Assembly: GCA_029378245.1 (NCBI GenBank)
Contig: JARKIF010000040.1
Location: 124,001 to 188,000 of the forward strand
Reading direction: 5' to 3'
From: Roridomyces roridus
Lineage: Eukaryota; Basidiomycota; Agaricomycetes; Agaricales; Mycenaceae
Length of the DNA: 64,000 nt
The translations under genes were made by a program, and so were the position numbers. The notes under the pieces are model-generated. The model was not told the origin of the DNA, did no database searches, and worked only from the letters and a program-made list of their open reading frames with translations. This document shows, one piece after another, positions 1-11,084 of this stretch. Within the stretch, counting starts at the first letter, position 1; every line of letters starts with the position of its first letter.

Positions 1-232
1 ATGCCGTTCGATTCGGTATCGGGAAATCTGTTGAAAGCGTCGCGTTTTTTGGTACACCACAGAGTCAATTTCTTTAGGCCTACATGTTTTGGAATTTTCC
101 ATTTCCAGTGGGCAGTGCAACGCATCTACTTACATCAACCTGGCTGCGACCAAGGCAGTGCCACGATCGGAGTTCAAAAACAGGAGCACGCATCACGCGT
201 GACACTCAGACTCTCTCTTGCCTCCCACCACC

Positions 233-938
233 ATGACGAACTCGGAATCCGACCGGCGCCGCGTCCTCTACATTTACCTCTACCTCTCGCTCCCCCTGGT
301 CTTTGGTATCGCAGGGGAAATCTCTTCCGGGATCCCCGCTACCCGCTCGTTGGGCCCAGTGCTCCTCTGGGTAGCTGACCAGCCGTACACCGGTGTCGCG
401 AGCGCAAGTTTGTTGATGTTCGTCTTCACCTGCATCTATGTGGGAGTCTGCGGAGTGTCGGGCATCGGCGTGGCTGGCCATGGGGAAGCGACGTCCGCTG
501 CGAGTCCGACCCCTGATTCATCCGAGGCCAGCCCCCTCTGATGCACTCGAAGCGGGCACCGCTCCCAAGCTGGATATCGCCGATGCTTCGGATACAGAGG
601 CGTCCCAGACCACCAAACAGCACGCGGACGTGATCACCCGCCTGTTCTTCCTCTTATTCATTCAGTTCTTCGTCGTCGTGTTCTACGTCGGCTGCCACCC
701 TCAGATCATATCCCTCCAAGCATCCATCGCTCAGAACGTCCTAGACGTTGTCCTGTGCTTCCTTCGTGGCATGGCGGTCAACTTGGTCGTCTACATCGTG
801 TTCGTTGTGGTTGGCAAGCGCGCCCTCGCCCTACGCAAGCATACTGCTGCGGCACCGGAGCTCCCGACGGTGGCTGTCACGCCGAGCAAAACACCGGAGA
901 CGAAGGAGAAGGATTTGGTCATGGTCGAGAAGGTGTAA
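233..938 (+). pseudogene. MT-family small membrane protein, copy A (frame broken)
   Basis: The protein starts Met-Thr-Asn at 233 in a CCACCATGAC context shared with copy B. It has hydrophobic stretches near the N-terminus (VLYIYLYLSLPLVFGIAG), in the middle (SLLMFVFTCIYVGVCGV) and two near the C-terminus (ITRLFFLLFIQFFVVVFYV, NLVVYIVFVVV). The first frame stops at 539-541. The homologous second half, recognisable by LEAGTA, which copy B shares, continues one base over and runs to 938. The shift falls near a run of five C at about 533-537, and no intron of normal length fits there. I therefore read it as a one-base insertion or an assembly error. The family signature SIAQNV followed by RGM lies about 80 residues from the C-terminus. 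The function is unknown; related copies lie at 1.4, 31.8, 32.7 and 44.4 kb. Confidence 0.6.
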
Positions 939-1399
939 CGTTCCGCCGTATCTATCCTCGGGATGGACCTCTTTCTTTCGTTTGTAGTTGACAGGAGGCG
1001 AGTCGATTCCATTGTCGTTTTGGTGCAGATGATGTGGGTTACGGGAGCGTGTCGCGCGGGCTTCGTTCCCAGGAGGATAAGGTGCAAAGTTTACAGATTC
1101 CAGATGATTACACGTCCACAGTCCATGAATTGTAAGGGACACTCGCGATCTGGCTAAAGACCAAGAGGATGAAGAAGGTCGCTGCAGTGGAGATGTGCGA
1201 CAAAGGGATAGATATTAGCTGTCTTCTTTTTTGGATGCGTAGAGCCGGTAAATTGAGCAACGAAGTATTGGTGTTTCAGGCATCCATTCGAGAGCAGCGG
1301 CGGCCAGCCTCAGCACTGGACCAAGAACCCGGAGATCGTCGGAGTGGAGAAAAAAGAGGCCGCGTCACATGACAGTGACACTCTTTCTTCCGTTCCACC
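939..1399. other. Spacer between copies A and B
   Basis: I see no coding exon here. The last 40 bases before 1400 resemble the sequence just before copy A (GTGACACTC, then CT-rich sequence, then CCACCATGAC), so the duplication that made A and B included upstream sequence. Confidence 0.5.
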
Positions 1400-1998
1400 A
1401 TGACGCGAGTGCTCTCGCCCATCGCCCTCTACTTCGCGCTCCCTCCCTTCTTTTTCATCGCGAAATGATTTCATCCGCCATCCCCGCCACCCGCTTCCTG
1501 GCCCCGATGCTCGGCTGGGCAGCAGACAGACTGCTCAACGGGGTTGCGACCGTATCCTACCTCATCGTCGTCTTCACACTCAGCGCGTCGGACGCCGACA
1601 CAGCTGGTCACGGGGTAGCGAATTCCGTGCCGACTCCTGAAGTTCTCGAAGCCGGTACCGCGACGGCGTCTATCATCAGCGACTCGCACCCATATGCGTC
1701 CCATAGTCAGCACGCTCGCTCCCCTCGTCTGGTCAAGGCTGTCAGCGTCCTCGTCAACGGCATCATCGTCGTGTCGTACATGTCCTCCCACCGCGTCGTA
1801 TCCATCCGCAAATCCATCACTCAGAACGTCCTCGGCCTACTCATGTTCTTCCTCCGCGGCATGGAGGTCAATTTCATCGTCTTCATCGCGCTTGTACTGT
1901 TTTCAAAGTGTTTCGTGGTGCGACGCACGCCCGTTCCGATGTCCGAGCTCCCGACGGTGGCTCTCGTGCCAAACCAAGCCAGGGACGGAGATGAATGA
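1400..1998 (+). pseudogene. MT-family small membrane protein, copy B (frame broken)
   Basis: This is a tandem paralogue of copy A. The start is Met-Thr-Arg at 1400. The first frame reads a hydrophobic segment and hits TGA at about 1466-1468, where copy A continues in frame. The rest of the protein (SSAIPATRFLAP, LEAGTA, then KSITQN and RGMEVN followed by a membrane segment) is open in a second frame up to 1998, so about one base is missing near 1460-1468. The A and B lesions are at different places. Each copy has an intact counterpart of the other's damaged part. Either both are young pseudogenes or these are assembly errors. Confidence 0.6.
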
Positions 1999-2906
1999 GA
2001 AGGATTTCGTCGTGGTCGAGAACGCGTAACGTTTCACTGTACGGTCCAGGTGGACTTCTTTCTTCTCTTTGTATTGACGCGCATAGGTTTATCATTGAAT
2101 CCAATGTATTTCACGACGCCCCTGCTCTCTGTCCATTTGAGGTCTACCTCCTTGCGATGCAATTTCCAAGCCGCACACTTGAGGTGTCCATCGACTTATA
2201 CTGGGCGTTCTGTCGCGTTCGCACCTCAGACGTTTGACGAACCGGCCCTGGACTAATCTTCAGCAGATCGTGATTTGTCTAAAGTCGCCTTTAATCGAGG
2301 TCCGTCTGACCCTTAACGATCAGGTTTTTTTTCTCGTTCTCACTGGCTGACAGGTGAATGAAACGAATCCATTGCACATTATGAAAAGCTGAGGGTCCTG
2401 TATGTCTGTTGTTTGCCTAGCCTTCCAGATAACAACCGATAAATTAGACTCTTTTGCAACGCGGCGACTTCAACCTGAACACTACTCGCATTCGGCACAG
2501 GACTCCACAGAATGTCACAGCTACTCACACGATGCTAGGTGCCTGACCTGTTTTTGGAACTCCGAGAAGCCTCAGTCGCTCAATTGAATTGATTCAGGCA
2601 TTTACTCGTCGTCTCGTTTGCAGGAGTCCACAGACGCTGATGCTATTCAATCCAGCGACCCGGTTGAGTCGATGGGTCTCAACATTTGTACTGTCGGTCA
2701 TTTGCCATAAGAGCGCCAACGCAGGCGACACACAGACTCGACTCGGATTTGGCGGCGTGAGTTCACGTGGGACACAAATACCCCACCGCCGTGATCAGGT
2801 GGTCGTTCGCCTACGCATTCGTGCGAGATTACGCGATTTTTATCACTATTTATGGCGGGGCGCGCTTGCCTCCCGTCATTCCCTCCTCACTCCCTCCGCC
2901 CGCACC
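1999..2906. other. Intergenic, MFS gene upstream region
   Basis: There is no supported gene. It contains the 3' flank of copy B and the promoter side of the transporter. Nothing distinctive was recognised. Confidence 0.5.
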
Positions 2907-5653
2907 ATGTCCACAATGCCAGGTCCAGACCTCGCGCGCTCCGACAGCACCGCAACGGGGACGTCCATCGCCACGGACATCCAGGAGAAAGAGAAGGGTC
3001 TCGTAGCTCCCACGCAGCCAAGTAGGCTCGGAGCCATCTCCGAGGGCGAGGAAGAAGACAATGTGGGGTATAGCGTATACAGGGAGGGGTTGGCGGAGCA
3101 GGTGGAGATGACGCTCGCGGAGAATCGGGCGATTGTGTGGAGGTTGGATTTGACGGTGTTGATGATTTTCTTGGTGACGCAGACGTTGCAGTTTTTGGAT
3201 GTGAGTGGGTTCCGTTTTCTGGGGCGGTTTGAGTTGATATCCTGCAGAAAACGGCACTCAATTATGCGAACTTGTTTGGATTCCAGCAGGCGTTGGGTCT
3301 CACTGGGGATCAATTCAAGTGAGTGGTTGGACGCCTCGTATGAATCGCTCTGATAACTGCCTAGTTGGCTCGCTGGAATGTGCGCTGTCAACCTTCGAAG
3401 CATGCCATCTCTGATTCGCTCATTCATCCCAGGGTCTATTTCGGCTACGCAGTCACTCAATATCCCATCCAAATCCTCATCGGAAAGTATCCAGCACAGA
3501 AGATCCTCGCGGTTACAGTATTCATGTGGGGGCTCACCGTGTTGACGAGTACTTGCTCTTATCTCCCTCGGTCTCCCCCCTCACTTTGTCCCAGTGGTCA
3601 AAGTCAAGAATTTTCACACCGCGATGGCCAATCGCTTCGTTCTGGGCATGTTCGAGGCGTCCGTGTCGCCGAGTTTGAGTCTGATGACGTGCGTTGCTTG
3701 CCTTCAATCGAATGAACGCGGATGCTCACGCCGTCCTTAGCGGGTGGTGGTATACGCGGGTAGGCTTTGCTTCCCTCGCCGAGCATCACGTTATCCTGAC
3801 CTTGAGCAAAGCGAGAAATTCCACTCCGCCAATTCATTTGGTATTCTGCTCTAGGCTGGGGCGGCGTCATCGGCAGTTACATTTCCAGTGCGTCTCGATC
3901 CGTTCTGTCCTCTAACTTCTGCTGAACCTACTCAATAGCTGGTATTTCGCGCATCAGTCCGACAGCACCGGGGCCGGAGAAATGGCAGTCCATGTGCGTT
4001 TGGGATACATTATTTTATCGGTCCATTTGAACCGCCGTAGATTCTACATCCTCGGATCTGTGACGATGCTCTGGTCGGTTGTGATATATTTCTTCTTCCC
4101 GGATTCTCCGGTGCGTGCTCTCGTACAATGCATTACCTCGATCTCACTCCGAATGTAGGCTACAGCGCGCTTCCTCACCCCGCGTATGCGGGTCCTCGCT
4201 GTACAGCGCGTGGCGGGCAACCAACTCGGGATCAAGAATAAAAGATTCAAACGGGAGCAGGTTTGGGTTGCTTGTGCGTCGGTCCAGTTTGCGGACTATG
4301 GATTGATTTGAGTATTCCTTCAGTAAAGGATTTCAAGATCTGGATCTTATTCGCGTCCATTTTCGCTGCGGCCATCCCGAACGGGGTTCTCAGGTTGGTT
4401 CAGGGTGTCTTGGAACCCAGCCGTCTTTGCTAATCGCATCCATAGTAATTTCTCCGCAATAATTATGTACGGGCTTAATCTACCTCTGGACTGCGGTTAA
4501 TTGTCTACAGCCAAGATATGGGGTTTTCCAGTTCGTCACTGTCAGTCCATGTCGAACTTTCTAATCTCACCTGGGATACAGCCACGAAGACGACAGTGCT
4601 CAAGAGCGTTGGTGACATCACGCAAATCGTCGCACTCATCATCGGTGGGATCATTGCGTTGAATTTCAAAGACAGTAAGTCTAATTCCGCCCACGGTGTC
4701 ATGAATAACACTGTCTTGTTGTTAGCGCGTCTACTGGTCACCACCATCACGAATGTCATTTGCGTCGTTGCCTCTGCGACGATGGCCTACCTTCCCCGGG
4801 AGCAAGTCTGGGGTCGTTTGGTCTCGTTCTGGCTTACGAACACACAGAGTGTCGGATTTGTGAGTGGAGCTTTGTGGTTCTGGTTCTTGGAGCTCACAGA
4901 TCGAATAGGCGGCGAGTCTGATCATGGTGTCGTCCAACATGGGAGGGTACACGCATCGAGTGAGCTTTCATTCATATAGATAGAGGCGACTGTTGAATGG
5001 GCTTAGACCGTCGCCTCTGGAATTCTATTGTATGCCTACATGCTCCCTTTGTGCGCCAGTTCTCTAAAACTGAAACACCTAGCACCGCCTACTGTTTCGG
5101 GAACTTCGCTGGACCTTTTGTGTGCGTTTCTCGTCCCTGGGCCTTCAAGTTGATCTGAATTACTCCGTCATAGGGTGTACGGACACTGACGGTGTTTTGC
5201 ATTGGAATTCTAATCGTGCACTAGGAAACAATCTCAAGCCCCAGTTTTTGTGCGTCCCCTGCATGTGTATCTATCTCCTCAGATGTTAACCTCATTTAGC
5301 ATGACGCCACTATTGGTTTGCTCGCTGGATACACGGTTCGTCGATTGTCTTCCGGCCAAGGGTTTGCTTTTCTCATTCAAAATCGGTAGATCAAACTCGT
5401 CTGCCAGCTTATACTCTGGATCTAGTTCGTCTTTCTCCCCTTCCTCCCTTCTTTCCAGAGCCAGATTGATACGCAGCATGTACATGGTCAACCGCCGGCG
5501 CGATAAGGAGTACGGACCCCCGGATCTAGCTGCTTCCAAAGAGGCTGGAATGCAGGATAAGACCGAATATGAGAATAAGGTGCGTGGTTCAACCCAAATG
5601 CGAGCGATTAACCTGAGCTGGGCGTTGCACAGGATTTCCGTTATGTTTTGTAG
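2907..5653 (+). CDS. MFS transporter, Dal5/allantoate permease (anion:cation symporter) family
   Basis: This is a plasma-membrane transporter of the major facilitator superfamily, Dal5-like branch. Family members carry allantoate, vitamins or other small organic anions; the substrate here cannot be told. The start at 2907 (MSTMPG) gives a typical ~80 residue acidic cytosolic N-terminus before the first membrane segment (LTVLMIFLVTQTLQFLD). Family landmarks follow across many short introns: KTALNYANLFG, YFGYAVTQYP, a GWWYTR segment, and late segments with DITQIVALIIGGI and YLPREQVWGRLVSFWLT. The last exon is only seven codons, DFRYVL then TAG at 5651-5653, which is the usual C-terminus of this family. 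I did not place every intron, so small lesions cannot be excluded. It lies beside MT-family copies A and B, not in the terpene locus. Confidence 0.82.
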
Positions 5654-5935
5654 CTTGAATTCGTTAACATTCTGCTTTGCATACATGTATCATACAACGG
5701 CGAGTGCAAGGGGCGCACCCGCCAAACACCCTGTACATCGTTCGAGTCGGTGTCGGATGAATAAGTTGATGGCCACTATGATTTTTTCTGCCTAATATTC
5801 TAGGAGGATGGCCGCGTCGACCTGACTTTTCTTCTTGCACTCCCAATTCCATTTGCGAGAAGGCTCCCTTATAAGTTGCATCGGCACTCCGAGGCCGTCA
5901 TTTGACTAGACGACAAGTACCATGGTGAAAAGAAT

Positions 5936-6014
5936 CATTCAAAGTACGTACGGGCACGAAGATGGGCGCCTCTGAGTCTTTGCAGTAATTCCCTGTTCGA
6001 ATCAGGGATGGGTG
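5936..6014 (+). repeat. Cloverleaf element, copy 1
   Basis: The T-arm is perfect: CCCTG, loop TTCGAAT, CAGGG (5991-6007). CATTCAA at 5936 pairs with ATGGGTG at 6008-6014 in six of seven positions, counting wobbles. The D-side sequence starts AGTACG as in other copies, but the middle is diverged. Confidence 0.55.
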
Positions 6015-6195
6015 AATTATGTCCAATCCGACGTCCACTCCCATTTTTGGTGGGACTTCAACCCGACTGGTATACCAATCGCTTTGCATTTGAAATTAGG
6101 ACAAGAAATTTCAAACTCACTGCTAATTACAGACCTGGCGGGGATGGAGCCTGGCGAACCGTGATTTCTGCGCGATGCAGTAGTACACGAAGGAC

Positions 6196-6290
6196 TACTC
6201 AAAGTCAGGGTGTACGGCTGCGAAGAATCAAAATTTCTTGGCCTTCTCTCCAGCTGTCGTTCCCGAATCCCTGTTCGATTCACCATCGAG
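6196..6290 (+). repeat. Cloverleaf element, copy 2 (3' end diverged)
   Basis: The 5' half (TACTCAAAG, then GTACGGCTGCGAAGA) matches the family. The T-loop GTTCGATTC is present, but the closing acceptor strand has been lost. Confidence 0.45.
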
Positions 6291-9200
6291 CTGATTTGTT
6301 GGTAAGAATTCAATTCGAACTCCAGAGAAAGTACTCGTCGGATTCTGTGCCGGGATCCGGATATATGGCTAACGGGATCCCGGGTTCGATTTCCACCGCT
6401 CCTTCGAGTTGGACTTGAGACGGCGTATCTTCCCCGTGCCGAGAGTTGATCCACCCTGGCACGGGAGACCGACCACTGGCGGGGTTCCAGATATTTAGAT
6501 GAGGATGTTGTGAGGATGCATCGATGATGCATGGCAACCGACCTTTACTCGACATTGAATTTCGAAACTTGAGATGCGACGTCGGATGAGTTGCTACTGT
6601 AAGCAATCCACCAAGTTTCACCTTGCTCTTCCATCTATCTACTCCGGGACCGACCTCCGCGTCGGCCATCAGTGAGAGACCTGCCGACATCGGCTACCTT
6701 TTCAAAATCAACGCCCGAAGACCCCGGTCCGGATGTGGGCGGGGCGGCGCTGGGTCCCTCCCCGTCAGCAGAATCGCGGCTCCATACATATGCATACGGT
6801 CGTCCGATGTCCACAGGTCATTAGTACATACATAGTGCAGTAGCCGATTGAATCTACGCATGTCACTGCGCGCACTGGTTGCTGAAGCATTCAGGTGGTC
6901 GTTTGAATTGGTTATGCAATCGGCATGTGGCTTCGCATTCGTCTCATGAGTGCAGGCTATGTAAAACTCCAAGTCGTAAGCCTTCTTCTGAACAAACCAA
7001 GTAAGCACCGACCGACCCTGACTGTATACTCATAACGGACTGCCACGGCCCCAGGCGCACCTCTCCGCCAGACTGCCGGTTGCATCGCATCTAAGGGACA
7101 GCATTAGTTATGTCATTTTTCAAGGTCCGACGTCGTACTGCTTATGGACAGAGTCTGTCTGAGATGAGAGTACGGTAGCAATTAGCCGTGGCGTCCCGCC
7201 GGGCACAGTCCAGTGGGATGATACTGACTTATATCGGGTGGAACTTGGCAGTCTGTCATCCGGCTTTGGTGGGAGCATTAGATTCTAGACCGGGTTGAAG
7301 GACTCAATAGGAGTTTGAAAGACGAAATAACACGAGAGCCGTAAGCAGCCAGCAATTCACCAATCGCTAGGGTGTTCCACCGATTGAGCCTCAACGCCTG
7401 TGAGAAAGGAGGGGTATTCATGTTTTGCGGCGCCGGCGTATCCCCGTGGATCGATCGAGAAACGCATTCACCGTGAGTCTTGGGAAGAAGAAGAAACGGA
7501 TGAGAATGAAGAAAGGGGAAGGAAACGGCGCCGTCTCGCCGGGACGAGGTTGTCTATTCATGACACACACAGGCCGAATACTATTCAGATTCTCTTCTTC
7601 TTCAGCGCCGGTTCTCGGAATGGGGAGTATTGCTTGTTGCTCTAAAAATGACAGCCATTTCCACATGAGGGTGGCATGGGTGGGCGAAAGACAGACAGTT
7701 TGGTTAACGGTGATCTGATGTGCCTTACACGTCGTCTGCCGACCCTGCCGGCCGGCTAGCCGTGACCGCTGGCCCAGTCAATTGGCGGTTGGTATAATAC
7801 CACCGAGGGACAAAGGGCGCATAGACTTCCATTCCTCCTGCTTCGTGTGAGAGACTGATTATATCAGATTCAAACGAACTTGCCGGTTGTTGCCTCGAAC
7901 CCCGAGGTGGGTCACCTCCCTCCGTGTTACGTCAACTTGCCTTTCCAGATCGTCGCCGAATAGAGAATCTAGGTCACAGCTGAGAAGTTTCACATAGAGT
8001 CTACGTCAGTCAAGCCCTCCATGAATTCAAAGGCGCCACTTAGAGTTCTTGTGCAAGTCTGATGGAAGGCTCTATTCTGACGATATCATCGTGGAACAAC
8101 AAGGGCCAGAAGTTGTCCAAATACTGAGGGAAGGCTTAATGCGAATACCCTGGTAGCAAATGGGAGATAACAACAGCTTGAGCTTGGCACAGGGGTGGAG
8201 TCGGCAGGTCGCACCATGGCCACTATCACTTTGTTTCCGGGCGGGCCGCCTGGGGTTAACGGCACGAGTCAGAGAACACTTGGGTGCCAGTGGCCCCGGT
8301 GAGCGGAAATGGCCCCGGTGGGGATAAGTACGGCCATGGCAATTGCGGGTGGGGGTTCGGAGCAATTGGAGGGTCATGATCAGAGTCGAAGGTATGCAAG
8401 GGTATGCACCAGTAAGAGTTTAACCGTTGGTGGGGATACTAGTCCTTGAAAGAATGCGCTACGCGGCACGCGGGCAGAGGTTGCGTGGCAAGCTGTACAC
8501 CTTAAGCGACGTCCAGGGTGGATATGGGTACAGTAGAGTCACTGGAAGGCCTCAGATCCAGAGGGGCAATTGGACGCAAGCCGGAGACGTTCAATGCCGG
8601 CGCACACGAGGCGCGCGCAAGCACTTGTGGAGAAGATGAGTACGAGATTCCGTCGTCTGAAGGGACTACCAGAACTAAGTGCCCAAAGTCAAGGTCAAGC
8701 ATGGTTGTTGGACATCAGGAACATCCGCGAAGACCGAGGAGGATGTAGAAGATGCATATGGGTACAGTCTGACTCTGAGTGATGTGTTGTCGATACAAAA
8801 TGATGAGGAGGGTCGTATCACTATCAGATATCCCCGCAACATCAGATGAAAATTCAAATTCAAAATTAAATATTTAATCAATAGAACCCGAGCCAGTTCG
8901 CCCCGGCGGTTCAGGTTCATTTCCGGCAAACACAACAATTGACATCTATGGCATAGCCACCCGCCTATCATCCGGCGATGTCGGTCGTATGCATTTTTTG
9001 TTTTCATTTCATTCTGTTGAGTTGCAAGCAATCTGTGTTGGGTCGGATGCATTCCGAGTGGACGCAATCACATGGCTTCGATTTGAACAGCTGCATTGTG
9101 GCAAGGCTACTTAGGGGACGTTCAGAATTAGTGCCCAGAAATTGCCAATTCAACTTGCAACCAAATTGTATGCTCTATATCCAAAAGCAGAGCGTTGGTC

Positions 9201-11069
9201 GGGACTCGGAATGAGCGATTCCGCGCGGGCTAACCCGATCCGATGGTTTCATCAGATCGGGTGCAATTTTAATGCCTTTTTGATGCGCCTGCGGCGATGC
9301 GATTAATGTTGCCATCTTTTGAATTCCAAGTAGGGCCTAAACTAGAAAGTTCATTCGATCGTTCATCTAGGGTTGATCCGGTAGGGTGGGTGGAAACAGC
9401 CAAGACTGCGTTCGGACTTGGTTCGGACGAAATTCAGTTCCGTGCCTCAGTACCGACTTTACTCCACACCTGCCGACTTCTGTGAATCCTCGCGGAGGGA
9501 ATCGTACGCGTGCATGCGCAGCAGATGATTTCCAATTGCCGGGTAAGTACGCGGCCGCGGCGGGCGTGATCAATAGGGCAATTGATTGGAGTAATTCACT
9601 ACTTACCGATTGAGCTCAGGGGATGGTGGCTGACAATAGGTACCAATTGCTGACAATAGGTATACCAATTGCAAAATAGAAGTTCGTGCGTGGTGCATCG
9701 TGATCAATAAGAACAAGACCTGTGAGAGAGGTTCAAATTAGTTGACGCACAATCGTCGTTTCAAACCGTGCTTGTATGTGATTTGTAGTTTCCGGCTCAA
9801 GAGTGGGGTCCATACGCCCGCATCTGTACCGGTTGAATTGCAACATATCCGGACCGCGACGAGCCCGAAAAAAGATACTTACACTAGTTGAATTACCGAG
9901 TATTCGTCGCCCTTCCATGGCCACCGCGAGAAGTCGACGCTAGATCACAGCCAAAGAAGTGTCGGTTTTCAACGTTTCAACGCCGCCGCCGCTCGACAAC
10001 TTTAGCACAGGGCGGCGGTACATAGAAAGTTGCTGCAATCACACAAACCAGGAGTAAAACATCGCTGACGCTGATCAGGGCTGGGTGAGATTATCTATCC
10101 GCGGCCTGCGCCCCCATCAAGGGGCGGGCGGCATGTCGGATCAGAGCAGATCAGAGCGCCCTGCACTTACCTCGAATTGGCATATGTAATTGAATTTTCG
10201 GCAATGGGTCGCGCCCTAGGCCCGCCCCACGACGATGGATTTGAATTTCCGAATTGTACTCCGTGGAGCTAACGATTATTGAAGAAGAAAATGAGGTGCG
10301 AGTTTGATTCGAGTTCGAGCCAGCCGGACTAGGCCGGACTGGACTTGCCTTTTGCTCGTAAACGCGTCGATCATGATGCACGCAGGTGTCACCCTCATGG
10401 TCGTGCGACGTGGCTGTCGGTCGTCTTGACACCGACCGACGTTCGGTTCGGGAAATCCATTGGCAACTGAGGTAGCTCGGTTACGTCATTATGGCTGGTT
10501 CGTAATGCCATCGTACTCTGTGACGTGGCCGTGGCAGAAGATTGTCTGAATGGAAAGGAAGGGAATACGCAACACCGATTATTGCCACCCACTGGCACGA
10601 CCGACGCCTTGAGATCACATTCAGGGTCAGTGATACTCTGATAAGTACTAGCTTGGGGCTGTTGCTTACCGTATGAGGCGGGAACGTTTGCAACTTGGCT
10701 GCAAGGCATCTTTGTCGAATCCGATTCGTCATCATGTCCAGATGTGGTACTTGCTAGCTGCGGCCGCGTGCAAGTCGGACGTGGATGCCTTTTGAGCGAC
10801 GGTCACGGTGGCCAGGGCCCAGATGAGATGCGGTGAGTCGGGATGTACTTTACGGGGCAATGATAGATGGGTAGATATAACTTGAGGGCGATGCCGCCGC
10901 CGCGGGTGTAAAGATTCTCAGGTTCTCCGAGGAAGGTTCCCAGTTGTGATGGATGGTCACCAGCAGTCTCTGATAATTAGGCTACCTACTGTCAAGGGTG
11001 CAGTGGTGGCGGATACAGTCCAAATGAGTTTTCGGGGAGTGAGAGAAAAAAGGTTGATCACTTGTCATT

Positions 11070-11084
11070 CAGTCAGTCAGTCAG
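11070..11084. repeat. (CAGT)n microsatellite
   Basis: A short CAGT run; a second one lies at 22116-22132. Confidence 0.8.

Noticed and set aside
6017..6532. Minus-strand open frame of 171 codons with a GGNRTRDP peptide
   Set aside because: The peptide is the antisense reading of a GGGTTCGATTTCC T-arm-like sequence; no domain or intron support.
9470..9625. A minus-strand tRNA gene
   Set aside because: A GAGCTCAATCGGTAAGTAG stretch and a CGATTCCCTCC stretch recall A and B boxes, but they are too far apart and the acceptor stem does not pair.
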